Below, piece by piece: positions 47,175-59,290 of a stretch of 64,000 nt of DNA. The stretch covers positions 52,601,583-52,665,582 of the forward strand of contig ML679966.1 of NCBI GenBank assembly GCA_007922225.1, written 5' to 3'. Positions within the stretch are counted from its first letter, which is position 1; every line of letters starts with the position of its first letter. The translations under genes were made by a program, and so were the position numbers. Source of the DNA: Emydura subglobosa (taxonomy: Eukaryota; Chordata; Testudines; Chelidae). The notes below the pieces were generated by a model that saw only the letters and a program-made list of their open reading frames with translations, was not told the origin of the DNA and made no database searches.

Positions 47175-47310
47175 GTACTATTATGCCAATTTCACAGAGG
47201 AGAACTGACACACAGAATGTCAATGATTTGCACACACGCACCCAGTAGGTCTGTGGCAGAGATGAGAACTGAAATCTGACTCCCAGTCCAGTACCTTAAG
47301 ACAATTCTTC
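47175..47310 (+). repeat. MIR-type SINE fragment
   Basis: The text ACTATTATGCCAATTTCACA, GAGGAGAACTGACACACAGA, ATGATTTGCACACACGCACC and CTGTGGCAGAGATGAGAACTG follows MIR 3' order with decay. Confidence 0.65.
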
Positions 47311-48479
47311 ATACCTAGCAGTGTTTCCATGTAGCAAAGAATGCTTTATCTAAATGACTATTGAGAAGCAGAAATGGAAACAAAGCCTTTTTTCCACAGG
47401 AACAATATCCTCAAATCTTTCATTCATGGAATCATGTATTATGCCATTTAATTCATGGTTCTTTAAATCAGAGTGAAATCTGAAGGAGAAATTATATCCT
47501 GGTAAAGGTATGTTAGGTTTGGGATGCCAATACATGAGTTATCTGGTAACCCAGAAATAGAAATACCTGTAAAAATTATTAAAATATTTTGGTGTGTTAG
47601 AAAATGCAGAGGTTTGAGGAATGCATTTTCACTGTTAGCCACTTATAGAACAAATGGGGTTTGTTCAATGATTCACATCTTTTACATATTACTACTGGAG
47701 TGCCAACTTAATAGCTGTGAAAAGTGTCTTTCATTCAGGATACTCTACTTGGGTGATTGATATGATTAAATTATGCTGAAAAATTGCCGTATGGTATAAA
47801 TCCCTATTAGGAATGTATTAGGCTAATACAATATGTTACAGTAGCACTGTAGCAACAATACTAACAACAGATTGTAACTTCATATGTGCTTATCAAGTAG
47901 AAGCTGTTTATTAGCAAAGCAGGCTTGCTCTTTTAAAATCTTTAAATACCAAATATCAAACCCTAGGTGGCTATTAACCATTGTCATTCAAATTATTTCA
48001 AAAGAGTGACTTCTAATAGCTATCCCTAATATTTAGCACATCAATTATTCATTCAGAACCTTTGTGATACAGTTGTAATTCTTAGGATTTATGAAGGGAA
48101 AAATGGAAAGCAGCCACATCGGTGTCTGTCATTCAAATCTTGCATGCAGTGCTAAGTAATCATTTTGGTCCCCTATGTAGTGGACTCTCTGGACTGTAAT
48201 TTGTAATTGTTTGCACATTTTGATCTCCCAAATGAATATGTTATAAGGTTTATTATGAGCCTCACTCCACGTACTCTTGAAATTTAAGAGAAAATAATGG
48301 CAGCTGCCAGGTTTTTAATAAATATGAAATGTAATCAAAGTACCCATTTTCCTCGATGATTCCATGGGGCCATCTACAGTGTGCTATATCTGTGTTCAGT
48401 ATGGAATACAGTGGCTATCATTATTGATTTGGACAGCGTCTTCTATGACCCCTTATGACTAAATTATCACCTCTATAAA
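47311..48479. other. Non-coding, AT-rich
   Basis: Nothing recognised. Confidence 0.5.
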
Positions 48480-49145
48480 TTATTACCTCTTGAAGACTAG
48501 AGGGCCTGAGGCTAGACAGCCTTGATTACTAAGGAGCCACACATGGATATGGATCAAGTAATTCCACTATAATAAGTGAAGGAAGAGAAAAGCTCAAGGA
48601 ACTGCAGGAATCTCACTCTCAGCAAGGAATAGTCTGCTATCAGAAGAGTTTGGAGGCAAGAGCTAGAGCGCTGGCCAAGTAAAGCCTATAAGTAGGTGTT
48701 GAATGAGAAAAGGGAAGACAGACCCCTCAGGAAGGTGGGGATGAGCTGGACCAGGCCAGGTACAGTTTCAAACAGGTGTAAAGACTTTGCGTTTATATTG
48801 GACTACCAGGTCTGCTCATGACAAACTTTATTGCTAGCTTGAGTGGAACTGGCAAAGAGTGGATCAATGGGATGAGGGAGAAGAACAGCCCAAACCACAG
48901 AAGGTGGGCTATTGGGTTCCCTTTATCAATAAGGAAAGGCTTGGGGCCTAGACAGCTACTAGAGAATGTGAGTTAGATTAAATAAATTAGAGCTCTTGCC
49001 CCCCAGAAATGGTACTTTTGTTTAAAGTGCTGTGGACCGTGCAGTTCTTAAGAGGCCCTGAAGAGGGAAGGAAACAGAGTGCTGCAGAGTGACTTCTGGC
49101 CATAAGGTGTCACCTGGGAGGCAGCTGCCCTGCTACGCAAATGAT
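48480..49145 (+). other. Purine-rich block, probable LTR/leader-type retroelement remnant
   Basis: A GA-rich text (GAAGAGAAAAGCTCAAGGAA, GGAAGGTGGGGATGAGCTGG) ends in a GAGGGAAGGAAACAGAGTGC and CACCTGGGAGGCAGCTGCCC stretch. The style is like the block at 45400-46150. No termini or coding motif were found. Confidence 0.3.
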
Positions 49146-49499
49146 TGTTATACCTAACTACAGTAGAAAAAGTGATCTCTCAAAACAAAGAACATTTTAA
49201 CTGCATATTTTCACATCTCATTTTCAGTGCAATTTAACTGAATACTACTAATGCAATATAGCAGTATTTTAAGTTATGTTTCATACCATGAAATTATTCC
49301 CAGCACTAAAAATGTAATTACTTTGCTTTCCATTATCGTAGTTACAAGAAGATGACGAACTGGGTATTTAAGAAATATTTCCTCAAAAACAGAACAAACC
49401 TGATTTTTCAACAATGAAAAGTCAGTAACATTTTTTTTGGTGCTTTGTAAGTTCTATACAGCCATATGTGTTATAAAACAAAATACCAAGGAGAATCCT
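49146..49499. other. Non-coding, AT-rich
   Basis: Nothing recognised. Confidence 0.5.
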
Positions 49500-49525
49500 A
49501 TACAGGTGCTCTATAATTTTCTGGT

Positions 49526-49930
49526 TTGTTCCTTTGCCAACTCTCACAACTGTACAGTGAATCTCTCAATAACCTGGTAGCTGAACTTTGTGATTTTGTC
49601 CTGACCCACAACTACTTCAGATTTGGATACAATCTATACCTTCAAGTCAGTGGCACAGCTATGGGCATTCGCATGGCCCCACAATATGCCAACAACTTCA
49701 TGGCTGACCTAGAACACCACTTCCTCAAAACTCGTCCCCAAGCACCTCTCCTTTACCTACGCTACATTGATGACATTTTCATCATCTGGACCCAGGGGAA
49801 AGAGTCCCTCGAAGAATTCCCCTGGGATTTCAATAATTTCCACCCCGCCATCAACCTCAGCCTGGACCAGTCCACACAAGAAATCCACTTCCTGGACACT
49901 ACAATACAAAATAAAGGATGGTCACATTAA
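49526..49930 (+). pseudogene. Penelope-like reverse transcriptase fragment (134 codons)
   Basis: An uninterrupted frame carries the RT palm. LYLQVSGTAMGIRMAPQYAN (residues about 37-56) is the Penelope G-T-A-M-G block. YLRYIDDIFIIW (about 98-109) carries the catalytic Y-I-D-D. EIHFLDTTI (about 119-127) is the typical block after the palm. The N-terminal fingers are absent through 5' truncation. Reading continues after a frameshift at about 49915 with a thumb-like NTYLHASSFHPGH block near 49965-50005. In an intact element, RT copies the RNA at a nick made by the GIY-YIG nuclease. The match to Penelope-like RT, rather than CR1 or LTR RT, is clear from the GTAMG and FLDT blocks. Confidence 0.9.
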
Positions 49931-50369
49931 TACCAACCTATACTGAAAACCACCTGATCGCAATACATATCTTCATGCCTCCAGCTTCCACCCTGGACAC
50001 ATTACACAATCCATTGTCTACAGCCAAGCCCTAAGATACAACCAGATTTGCTCTGATCCCTCAGACAGAGACAAACACCTACAGGATCTCCATAAAACAT
50101 TCTTAAATCTACAGTACCCACCTGGTGAGGTGAAGAAACAAATTGACAGAGTCAGATGGATACCCAGAAGTCACCTGCTACAGGACAGACCCAACAAAGA
50201 AAACAACAGAACACCACTGGCCATCACCTACAGCCCCCAACTAAAATCTCTCCAACACATCATTAAGGATCTACAACCTATCCTAGAAGATGATTCTTCA
50301 CTCGCTACTCACCAGCAACCGTACACCATACAACAAGAACACTAACCTAGGAACCTATCCCAGCAACAA

Positions 50370-50790
50370 ACCCCTCTAGTGACACCATCAGAGTTCCTAA
50401 CCGCATCAGCCACACCATAAGGAGCTCATTCACCTGCACATTTACATTGTGCCAGCAATGCCCTTCTGCCATGTACATTGGCCAAACTGGACTGTCACTA
50501 CGCAAAAGAATAAATGGCCACAAATCAGACATAAAAATGGTAACATCCATAAACCAGTAGGAAAGCACTTCAATCTCCTAGGACACTCGGTAGCTGACAT
50601 GAAAGTTGCCATTCTTCAACAAAAATACTTCAAAAACAGACTTCAACAAGAAACTGCAGAACTGGAACTCATATACAAACTTGACACAATCAGACTGGGT
50701 CTGAATTTGGGACTTGGAATGGTTATCTCATTACAAGAAGTAATTGTCACTGTTCACACATTCTTACCTTCTAATCAACAGTTGTGAGTA
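50370..50790 (+). pseudogene. Penelope-like GIY-YIG endonuclease remnant, frameshifted
   Basis: The frame through 50445-50535 reads LCQQCPSAMYIGQTG and then SLRKRINGHKSDI. It contains the Y-I-G of the GIY-YIG nuclease and the following R-x-x-x-H helix. A one-base shift at about 50535 moves the rest into another frame: KPVGKHFN, then a long C-terminal part through about 50720 with LIYKLDTIRLGLNLGL. The first G-I-Y triplet is degraded to a TFTLC context. In intact elements this domain nicks target DNA. Here the frame is broken and no stable protein is expected. Confidence 0.85.
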
Positions 50791-50985
50791 GGCCTCATCT
50801 ACCCTAACTGAACTGACTTTGTTATCACTTGCCCTCCCCATTGTTTCTTACTCTTGGATGTATATATATACCGCTTATCTGTGATTTCCACTTCATGCAT
50901 CTGACAAAGTGGGTTGCAGCTCACAAAAGCTTATGCCCACAGAAATTTGTTAGTCTTTAAGGTGCTACAGGACTCTGTTTTTTCA

Positions 50986-51364
50986 ATAATTATAGTTCTT
51001 AAAGCTGCAACTACTGGAGTTAGATGGATTTGTGAGAATTTCAGCTCTAGAATACAAATAAAAGTAAGTCTCTAGCCATCATGGTTGGAGAGAAAAGCTT
51101 GAAAATGTGATCTCAGAGTAACCTAAAAGTTAAAAAAACAGAAGGCAAATAAAAAGAACCCTTAGTTTGTTTTTAAATCTCATGATTTCTAAATCAATCC
51201 CGTGAGTTTTAGGGGGCTGAGTCATCATTTTCAATGTCTGTTTCTTTCTGTATTGAAACAACAAAGACTTTTTAATTCTTGTATGTTGTGTCATCATTAA
51301 TTCCATGTTTCTGGTTTTGCTACTTAGGGGATGCCAGCTTTGCAGTCAGCTGTGTGATTGCAGC
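50986..51364. other. Non-coding spacer
   Basis: Nothing recognised. Confidence 0.5.
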
Positions 51365-51538
51365 ACGCATACCTGAATTAGTGTGAGTATCAACGGTGGT
51401 GAAACTGCTGTAGCACATCCTATTGGTACCTGAGCTAGCTAGATCAAAGCTAGCTCATGTACAACTAGAATGAAAACATACCTTTGGGGGTCAGCTGACT
51501 TGAGCCAGCTGTGGTTTCATTGCAGTGTAGACATATGC
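51365..51538. mobile_element. MITE-like element with GCAGTGTAGACATA end
   Basis: The left side (CAGCACGCATACCTGAATTA) is weak, but the right end GGTCAGCTGACTTGAGCC...CATTGCAGTGTAGACATA matches the ends and inner GGGTCAGCTGAC words of the elements at 4388 and 55572. Confidence 0.5.
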
Positions 51539-51545
51539 TTAGAGA

Positions 51546-51647
51546 CTAATCCTGCAAGATCCTGAACAACTCCTGAAAAATGCTGAGTATTCTCAGCTCC
51601 TACAGACTTCCATGCAGCTGAGAATATTTAGTACCTTGTAAGATTAG
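51546..51647. repeat. Fold-back element, about 102 bp
   Basis: CTAATCCTGCAAG at the left is the inverse of CTTGTAAGATTAG at the right. An inner TATTCTCAGCT / AGCTGAGAATA pair closes the hairpin around CTACAGACTTCCATG. Confidence 0.7.
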
Positions 51648-52554
51648 GTGTCAGGCTCCATCATTTCTTTCAGTGTCATAGTGCCCCATATCTGTTTATA
51701 GAAAACTCTCTTAAATTTGCAATCCTTTTCAATGTTCTCAGAATTGTCAAAGATTTGATCTATCAGCCTATATTTCTGGAAACAGTTCACACTCCATGCA
51801 AATCTGCAAAACAATTTGCCAGGCAGTAACTATCCTGTTAATTTACAACACAGTGGGCAAAACAGGTAGCAAAGCAAATGGTCTGTTCCCTCAAAGTTTG
51901 CTTCAGAGGATGACCATACTCTGTTTTATTTTTGAAGGCTTGTATGAACCTCAGGTTTATGAGGCAGCACTAGTCTTTTGTTTCTAGGGGGGAAAACAAC
52001 CTGATTGTGTTGTATTATGACCAACAGAATTGCTTAGCAGAAAAGCAATTTTTCCTTCAATGATGACCAAATTGTACATTCCACTTTCTGAAAACCATTC
52101 ACTTGACTGCAGTCATAACAACTCTACAAGTCCAGTTAGAACTGAGTGAAACATTAAAACAGGCAGTATTTCCACGCTTTCAGGTCTGAGACTTCCATGA
52201 AACTGTTTCACTTTAACAAAAGTTTTAAGGAACTTTCTTGTGAACTATTTTTCACTAGGTGACTGAACAAAAACACAAAGCTACTTTGGCCAAACAACGT
52301 ATTTAGGAATTTTGGAAGACAAGTGAGACGTGCCCCCTCGAAGTCACAAGAACTGAGCACAGACTGGAAGGTAGGAAGTCTGTGAGTAAACAGCTAGTAG
52401 AGCTAATTGGAAAATTTAAATGAAAAGAAGTTTGGATGAAAAACAAAAATGGATTTTTCAGAACATTGTTAGATTTCCCATCCCTGCTCCACCACCCCAG
52501 TATTTTCTGACCTGACTGGCTAGATACCCTTTATACTGGATAACAGGAGTCCTT
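51648..52554. other. Non-coding, AT-rich
   Basis: Nothing recognised. Confidence 0.5.
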
Positions 52555-52695
52555 TGTTAAAGGATAATTATTATTAATTAATTAATATATATTATTGCAG
52601 GGTTCCCAAAGGCCCCACTGAGGATCTGACCCTATCGTGCTAGACACTGAACACACACATAGGAAGACACTGTCCCTGGCCTGAAAGGCTTACTC
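52555..52695 (+). repeat. Ancient amniote SINE/LINE tail (MIR1_Amn/L3-like)
   Basis: ATTATTATTAATTA leads into CCCACTGAGGATCTGACCCT, CGTGCTAGACACTGAACACA and GACACTGTCCCTGGCC, the same order as at 42615 but more decayed. Confidence 0.55.
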
Positions 52696-54470
52696 TAGAA
52701 AACAGCAAACATATGAGAGCTAGGGAAAGGGAAAAAACATCCAAGAAAAGTGATCAGGACAATAGCAGGAATGTGGAGATTTGTTTATATATTTGTCTTA
52801 TATTACAAATATTTTATAGTTTAAGATTATTATTACAAAACCTTAGTAGTTAAGATTATTCCCTCACAGTGGAGTGGTGGTGGATAGTGTAAATGGAGAG
52901 GGTAACTGCAGGGAAGGAAGGCAGAACAGGAAAGGACAGGAAGGCGAGAACCACAGTGGACAGGAAGAGGAAGGCTGGATAGCTGAAGTCTGTAAACTCA
53001 CAAAGTCTACAAGAGAGAATGAAATGGAAAGGAGGCAGAATGTGGTGCATCTCACTTGTATCACTCATTCTATTTTGCCAACCAGAAGAGGTATCAGGGA
53101 TCCTTAACCAACCATTTTCCAATCTTCAGAAAGGTTTGGTTTGACACGTACAATGGCATAACCCTAATATTTGTGTAGCTTTACTCCAGGGAGCCCAAAT
53201 CAATACAAACAAAAGGGCAAAAACAACTGAACAGGGAAAGGCTGGGCAGAGAGGGCCAGATTGGTTGTTTCTTTAAAAGAACTGGTTCAATGCATCCTTG
53301 CTCATCAACCTAGGCACAGGAAAGCATTTCAAAGTACACTCCTAGTGTTTTAATAATAATAACAACAAAAAACACAGCTTATGCAGAAGCACTCATTGCT
53401 AGTACTGACTTTATTCCTTAGATATTAAACTGCAGTCTACTAAGGTCTGGAGGAATGGTGGGGAAAGGGAATAGGATTTAAACAACTTGAAAAATACTTT
53501 AGTCAGTCAATTATATTTCTGTGTGTCCCTAGTGAATTCCTCACACCTTGGCATACTTGACAAACATGCATTAGCTGGAGTTTCTAATGTATAAAAATGA
53601 CATACAGAGAAATTCTAAAAAGCACTTGTTTCCTTGGGCTGAAAGTCTATAAAGAGGCTGAAAAATTCAGTTCAGAACTGACTGTTGCAAGGGATGGTGA
53701 GCCAAATTCTGTCCTTGTTACACAAGGAAGTCTTACTAAAATTAGTGAGAGATGTGTGCCTGTTACCCAGGGTAGAAATTGGGCTAAGCCCGATTTCAGT
53801 TCATCAGAAGCATACTTCTTATTCTTGGTCAATATTTGTATTACAGTGGTATCAATTCTTGGGTTTCAATTCTATTTGTATCTGCATTCTATGTCTTCAT
53901 AGACATTCCTGAAGCTTATCCCACTTGGGACCACAGGACTCAAATGGACTTCTCCTGAAGGCACAAGCCTTCCATTCAGCTCCCCTTTTCCAACAATGTG
54001 GACAAGTGAAGAACTTCCCTTGCTTCTGAGGTAGCCAGGCAGAAGGAAGGGAAGAGAAAGTGGACCATCCTCTTACCACCTCCAGTAATGAGATTTTTCT
54101 TCCTAAAGTCACAAGTCACCATGCAACGCCACCCACAACAGCTACACAGTGGGATAGTGGAAAGGGAGGACCTACAAGAGTACTGCTCAGCTGCCTCGCC
54201 ATCTGAGTACGGGTATCTCAACTGTGAGACTCCATTGATCTCACAACCTCATTTCACATTTACATTGTGGACATTTGGTCTCAACAGCTGTAGCCAGGAA
54301 AGCAATTGGAGAAGTAGATCATTGGTTCTAGGAAGAAGAAGGCTAATATTGAGACTGTGGTTTCACAGGGAGTTTTAAAATACTAATTAGCCCCCCAATG
54401 TTTACATGGATTCAAAATAATCGAGTTATATGTACAATTAAATGTAACTTCTTCATCTTACTACAACTAA
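52696..54470. other. Non-coding; purine-rich patch
   Basis: A GGAAGG-rich patch at 52890-52980 gives chance frames on both strands. A weak fold-back-like phrase (GAGCCAAATTCTGTCCTTGT) lies near 53699. No gene was seen. Confidence 0.5.
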
Positions 54471-54491
54471 CTTCCTCCTCCTCCTCCTCCA
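54471..54491. repeat. (CTC)n microsatellite
   Basis: CTTCCTCCTCCTCCTCCTCC run. Confidence 0.9.
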
Positions 54492-54539
54492 CATGCCACC
54501 TTCCTGTGGCTTATTAGCACTACAGCATATAAGTGTTTC

Positions 54540-54660
54540 TTTAATTGGATGGTAAGCATTGAGGCTGGGAACACATTTTCCTAGGTGTTTTTACAGCACC
54601 TAGCACAATGAGGCCCCATCCTGATTAGAGTTTTGGATGTTCTATAAATAATAATGTTCC
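54540..54660 (+). repeat. Ancient SINE/LINE 3' tail (MIR/L3-like)
   Basis: The text GTAAGCATTGAGGCTGGGAA, TTTTTACAGCACCTAGCACA, ATGAGGCCCCATCCTGATTA and TATAAATAATAATG follows a widely shared amniote SINE/LINE tail ('TACAGCGCCTAGCACAATGG', 'GGCCCTGATCCTG'). Confidence 0.65.
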
Positions 54661-55571
54661 TTTTATTGGGCTCAGGAGTTCAGCAGCTTCCTGCCATTCC
54701 AATTGGCATGCTCCTTTCTTCTGTCTCACAAATCAATCAGCTGGATGAAACATACACATTGAAGATGCAACTCTTCTCTACAAAAAGATATAGAAAGTTG
54801 ACCTTTACTGAGTCACAAGTGGATGTGGCATGGGATTATGATGATTTAACAAGTCAATTATTACTGAACTCACTGGTTAGAAACAGAACAAACAATAAGC
54901 ATAGCCACTACTGACAAACCTTGCTGTAAAAGCCTAACAAATCCTGCCTTCCAAAATCGTTGCTGGATTATTCAGACTAGAGCACGGTTTTGTTTTTTCT
55001 TTTAAATGTATCTATCTGCTGCTTTTCCCATACTGAGATGAAAGAAATGGGGAGAAAAAAAAAAAAAAAGCTGAAAATCAGCAATCTAAACAAACAAAAA
55101 TCAATGCTTATTTCCAGTGAAGATAACTGCGAGGAGGGGACCATCGCAAATAATCATGTGTAATTTTACTAGTAGGATACTAGTAGGATAGACTATCTGT
55201 GCCTGCTTCTGGGAGGCAGCTGACATCTTAATTTTACTGCTTGTTCACTATTAAATCATTTTAAGGATCTCAGTAGTCATGGGCAAACCCATTTTGGTAA
55301 AATAAGAACTAACCTGAACCATTGCCAGAATTCCAACCAAACTAAATATTTGTAAAGGTTCAGAAAAGTTCAGTTAATTGCCCCCCCATCTGCTGTTATT
55401 CACTGTTGCTGACCTCTGCACTAGTAGTTCTTAGTAGAGTTGGTTGAAACATTTTCAATAAAATACATTTTTTTTAAAGCCAGAACAATTTGGGGTTACA
55501 TATCAGTTTCAACTATGTTTTCACTGGGAAGGATTTTTGGGTCCACGGCTCTCTGTTTACACCTGACCTGA
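54661..55571. other. Non-coding, AT-rich
   Basis: A poly-A run lies near 55056-55069 and an 11-bp tandem pair (ACTAGTAGGAT) at about 55168-55189. No gene was seen. Confidence 0.5.
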
Positions 55572-55812
55572 GAGAGAATGTTTACACTGCAATAAAACAC
55601 CCACAGTTAGCCCGGGTCAGCTAGGGGACTCTTGGGGCTCAGACTGAGGGGCAATAAAATACCCACCAGGTTACCAGGTCCCAGAGCTTGGATTCCAGCC
55701 CAAGCCCAAATGTATAGACTGCACTTTTATAGCCCCGCAACCTGAGCTCCATGAACTTGAGTCACCTGACAGGGGAGAGGCGCTGATGTTTTATTGCAGC
55801 GTCGATGTACCC
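55572..55812. mobile_element. MITE of the GTGTAGAC/TGCAATAAAACACC-end group
   Basis: The left region TTTACACTGCAATAAAACAC and the reverse complement of the right end (GGGTACATCGACGCTGCAAT, then AAAACATC) are inverted matches. The GC-richer body has an internal repeat of the GCAATAAAA(C/T)ACCCAC phrase. The start is approximate. Confidence 0.6.
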
Positions 55813-57805
55813 AGAAAGAGAAGGATCTGGCAGGTGGGAAACTCAAATTCAAGTCCCTCTTCTGCCTGATTTAGTGTGACGATGGAAGAAAAACTGCTTT
55901 GACTAAACAATTTTTTAAAATGTTTATTTTTAACCTATTTCAGGTTGAGGGCAGAAGGCAGCTGACTCATGGTTTTACAGTAATTGGAGATGGTAATACT
56001 GAAAACTGTTTACAAAATTTTAGAATGCTTTTCCTTTTGTGTGGCTATAGCAACAAACGTTCACTTTATAACTACTATTAGTGTTTGACAGCTTTATTTA
56101 TAAACAGATCATTACACTCAATCAAGTTTATATCAATTAAATATATAAACAGCACAGGAGGACAGACAAGCAAAGGGATGGAACAGCAGTATAATCTGCT
56201 CCAAAAAACTATTAACTCATCACTAACTATATATATGCACCTTAGTCTTTTACCCTGGTGAGAAAACTCCCCAAATTCCTTTATTTTCCATGTACCCTAA
56301 ATTTTCCTTTCCCATGCAGTTTCCACCTACTGAATATCTGTACCCAGTTAATTTGAACAATCTTGCAATAATCATAATAGTTGCTAATTACGTTAACAAA
56401 GCTTAGCAAAACCTCAACAAAACACTGTCTTATCCCTGATGATCTTGATCTATGTGAAGAATAAAAGTTTACACACACTTTTTAATATATTTCCAGCACA
56501 AAACATGCCAGAAGTGTGACTCACATGAGTGCAGAGCCTTAAATAACATATTAACTTTGAGTAAATAATTCTGGTTACCAATACTTCAGTGAAGGCTAAT
56601 TCCATGGCACATGTGGGGGTCACACAGCTAGCTCAACCAATCAGCTGAGGATTCCACTGAGATGGGGGAATTCCTGTGTGGGGGTAGAGCTAGCCCAACC
56701 AGCAAGATGTTACAGCTCTTTGAAGGATGTTAGCAGCTGGCTCCATTTAGAGAAGCTCTGAAGCTGCTGTAATTTGCACTGGGGAATGGGGGGCAGAACA
56801 AATCCCCAGTCTGGATCAGGATGGCATAAAGACTGGGTAGAGCCATCTCCACCACAGGTCCTGTGCTGATCAAATCTCAGATAGGGTCAATGCTTGTGGC
56901 CACTGATCACAAAACAAGGGAACTGTTTATTTGATGATTGGCTTTGATGGTGTAAATAAAACTGCATTTCTATATTAATAATAATGCTGTAAACCAGTCT
57001 ATTAATACATTCTGTTATATATGAGACAATTGAGATTATTGCTGAGTTGTATATTTCCATGATTGTGTCCTGTCCTGTCAATCAATATTTGAGTTCTCTG
57101 AAATGGCAGTACACAAATCCGTAATGGATTTAGCTGTTACCCACCTCAGGAAAAGGAGCTGATAGCACAAGAGGAGACTCACGTGGGAGGAATACTGGTA
57201 CCAGACACAGGGAATTTAGAACAAGCAGCTCCTCCTATCAGAAGCAGTAGAGCTGGTTTGTAGGGCCTAGGAGTATGGGCAGTTATTCCCAGGAAAGAAG
57301 AAATGCCCGTCATTGGAGTTTAGGAGAAGGAACTAAAGTGTGAGCAGCAGCTGTAACTGTGACAGTATGGCTCACTCTCTAATCCCAAAATTCTCTGGTT
57401 TATGTGATGAGACTGCCAACTAGGTGACAATTAATGAATATCATCATGGTGGTGTTTGTGATGCTAACAGCTGTCTATAAGGCACTAGTGTTTGGGGCCA
57501 TCAATACATTTCAAAATTGCTGTCAGGCACGCTTGACTTTTTGACCATCTTCAAATCAGAGCTTTGTACATAGAAAATTTGATTATGGAACACACATTTG
57601 TAAGTAATGCAGATCCTCTTGTTTACATCTACCTCAAAACAAGGAAATCTACTTGGAAATCAAAGGAACAAAAATCAAACAAAACCCACAGGAAAATCAA
57701 GCAAAGAGACAAATTCTACTTTAAGTTTCAGTGGCGAGTCTCAGGTGCCAAGTACTTTTCCCCAGATTTGCTGCTTGAGCAAGTCAAACTAACTAAAGAT
57801 TTCTA
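55813..57805. other. Non-coding; GC-elevated patch at 56600-56850
   Basis: A GC-richer patch with a tandem-like AGCTAG(C)TCAACCA / AGCTAGCCCAACCA pair lies at 56629-56700. No ends or domains were found. The rest is AT-rich. Confidence 0.45.
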
Positions 57806-58640
57806 ATGGGTGTTGCAAGGGAACAGTGGTATGTCTGGTTTTAGTTAACAATTTCATTAATGACCAGGAGTTTAAAAAACAACAACATATTAGTGAAATC
57901 CACAGATAAAACTAATATAAAGGGACCTAGACGTATTAGAAACATGAGCAGAGAAGTCACAAAATTAGATTGTTAGGGGAAAAATGGAAAACAGATATTT
58001 GAAAGATAATCATTAATGCAAATATATGACAGGGAAGAGAAACCTGGATAGAAGTAAAGATGAAAGTGGTTGAAGGGTGACACTGGAAGGCAAATTAGAC
58101 ATGGGTTTGCAGTGTAATATGGCAGCAAAAAAGGACAGTTTAATTTCAGTTTGCATAAGCAGAGGCACTATGTCACTAAACTGGGAGGTAATACTATGTA
58201 TCTATATGGCACTAGTGACTGCACATGAAATATTGCTTATACTTTTAGATGCCCTGTTACTTCAGTTTGTTGCTTTTTTTTTCTGGTGTGTTCTGAATAC
58301 AGAAACAAGACTTACCAGAAGCTCTGGAGGACTTTCTTATAAAGAAAGATTAAAAGAAGATCATGTGGAAATGTTAGTTATGCTTTAAAATTGGAGATGA
58401 TGCAAGACATGGGATGAAATTAAGAAATAGAATTTAGAATTAGAGGAAAGCTTCCAGCCAGTAAATTCCATTAGATTAAAGAATAGTCCTCCAATGATTA
58501 AAAAAGACCAAGTCTCATTGCTTGGCACATATAAAACTGAACTAGACAAAATATTAGCAAATGGATTGTAGAGATAAACTCTGCATTGGAGAAAAGACAG
58601 ACAGGATGAACTAATAAGTCTTAACCGCCACCTCTTACTT
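57806..58640 (+). pseudogene. Old CR1/L2-clade LINE, C-terminal RT region
   Basis: Decayed coding order is legible. VLVNNFINDQEF near 57835-57875 corresponds to 'LFNIFINDLEDG' of CR1. The block LDMGLQCNMAAKKDSLISVC at 58092-58150, followed by NWEVILCIYMALVTAH, matches 'LDMSQQCFLVAKKANRISGC...VIIPLYSALVKSH' in the copy at 29186-29761. SYKERLKED near 58337-58364 corresponds to 'TFEERLREQ'. Many stops and frameshifts separate these pieces, and the FADD catalytic box is not legible. It is the oldest-looking LINE fragment in the window and on the plus strand. The subclade (CR1 or L2) is uncertain. Confidence 0.75.
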
Positions 58641-59179
58641 TCTCTGATTCAGAGATGAATAAGCCCACCTATTCCAACTTCTTGTTCATCTCCTGGAAAT
58701 GTTGTCTCTGGTCAAGTCAAGCACACACTCTTGACCACTCGTGAGTCTGCTCTGAGGAGACCCAGCTGCTGAATCATTTGTATTTTAAGCTTCCAGAATC
58801 TGAACTGACACTGCTCTACTGCTCAGGGAACTTCTATCTGGCATCCTGTCCAAAGAGTTGCTACCACACAGTTCATTGTCCAGCCCATGGAATCAGTGCT
58901 GAGCCTTCCTGCTCCCTCTGTAACTTAAACACAGTGTCAGAACTCCACCCAAAAGTGAGTGTCTTCTGGTTTAACTCATTAAAGGGGAACATGATAGATG
59001 TAATGCATGAAACAGACACTTCGCACAGGATCCTAACATGCTATTGCTCTTTATTTAATCAACAGAAATACACTAAAGCTGGGTGAATAATTGATTTTTC
59101 AGTTTGGTGGCAGTTCTGGGGAAAAAATTGGTTCTAGTCAATCCAAATCTAAAACATTCAGGAATTTTTGGTGAATTGA
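58641..59179. other. Non-coding
   Basis: The 102-codon frame at 58778-59086 has no recognisable domain. Confidence 0.5.
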
Positions 59180-59207
59180 GAAAAGAAAAAGAAAAAGAAA
59201 AAGAAAT
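59180..59207. repeat. (AAAAG)n microsatellite
   Basis: Four to five AAAAAG-type units in a row. Confidence 0.9.
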
Positions 59208-59219
59208 ACACTGTAGGTC

Positions 59220-59290
59220 TGTTCCAGAATGGAGATTTGAATCTCTACCTCTAACATCTAGGTGAGTGCTCTAACCACTGTGCTAAAGAA
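59220..59290. repeat. tRNA-related SINE fragment, candidate
   Basis: The text GGAGATTTGAATCTCTACCT, then GGTGAGTGCTCTAACCACTG, resembles the T-arm/3' half of a tRNA-derived SINE. It is read like the fragment at 44285. Confidence 0.4.

Larger units (their letters stand above)
49500..50985 (+). mobile_element. Penelope-like retroelement, 5'-truncated, with GIY-YIG-type end
   Basis: The copy begins in the RT domain and runs to a diagnostic 3' tail: GCATCTGACAAAGTGGGTTG, CAAAAGCTTATGCCCA and TTAGTCTTTAAGGTGCTACA at about 50898-50970. RT, thumb and endonuclease pieces lie in the expected order. Frameshifts near 49915 and 50535 and several stops make it non-functional. It is the best preserved of the three Penelope-like fragments here. 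The 5' truncation point is near 49500. Confidence 0.9.

Noticed and set aside
52856..53122. Frames on both strands in the purine-rich patch
   Set aside because: Mirror-image low-complexity frames (S/F/P-rich and E/G-rich) without domains.
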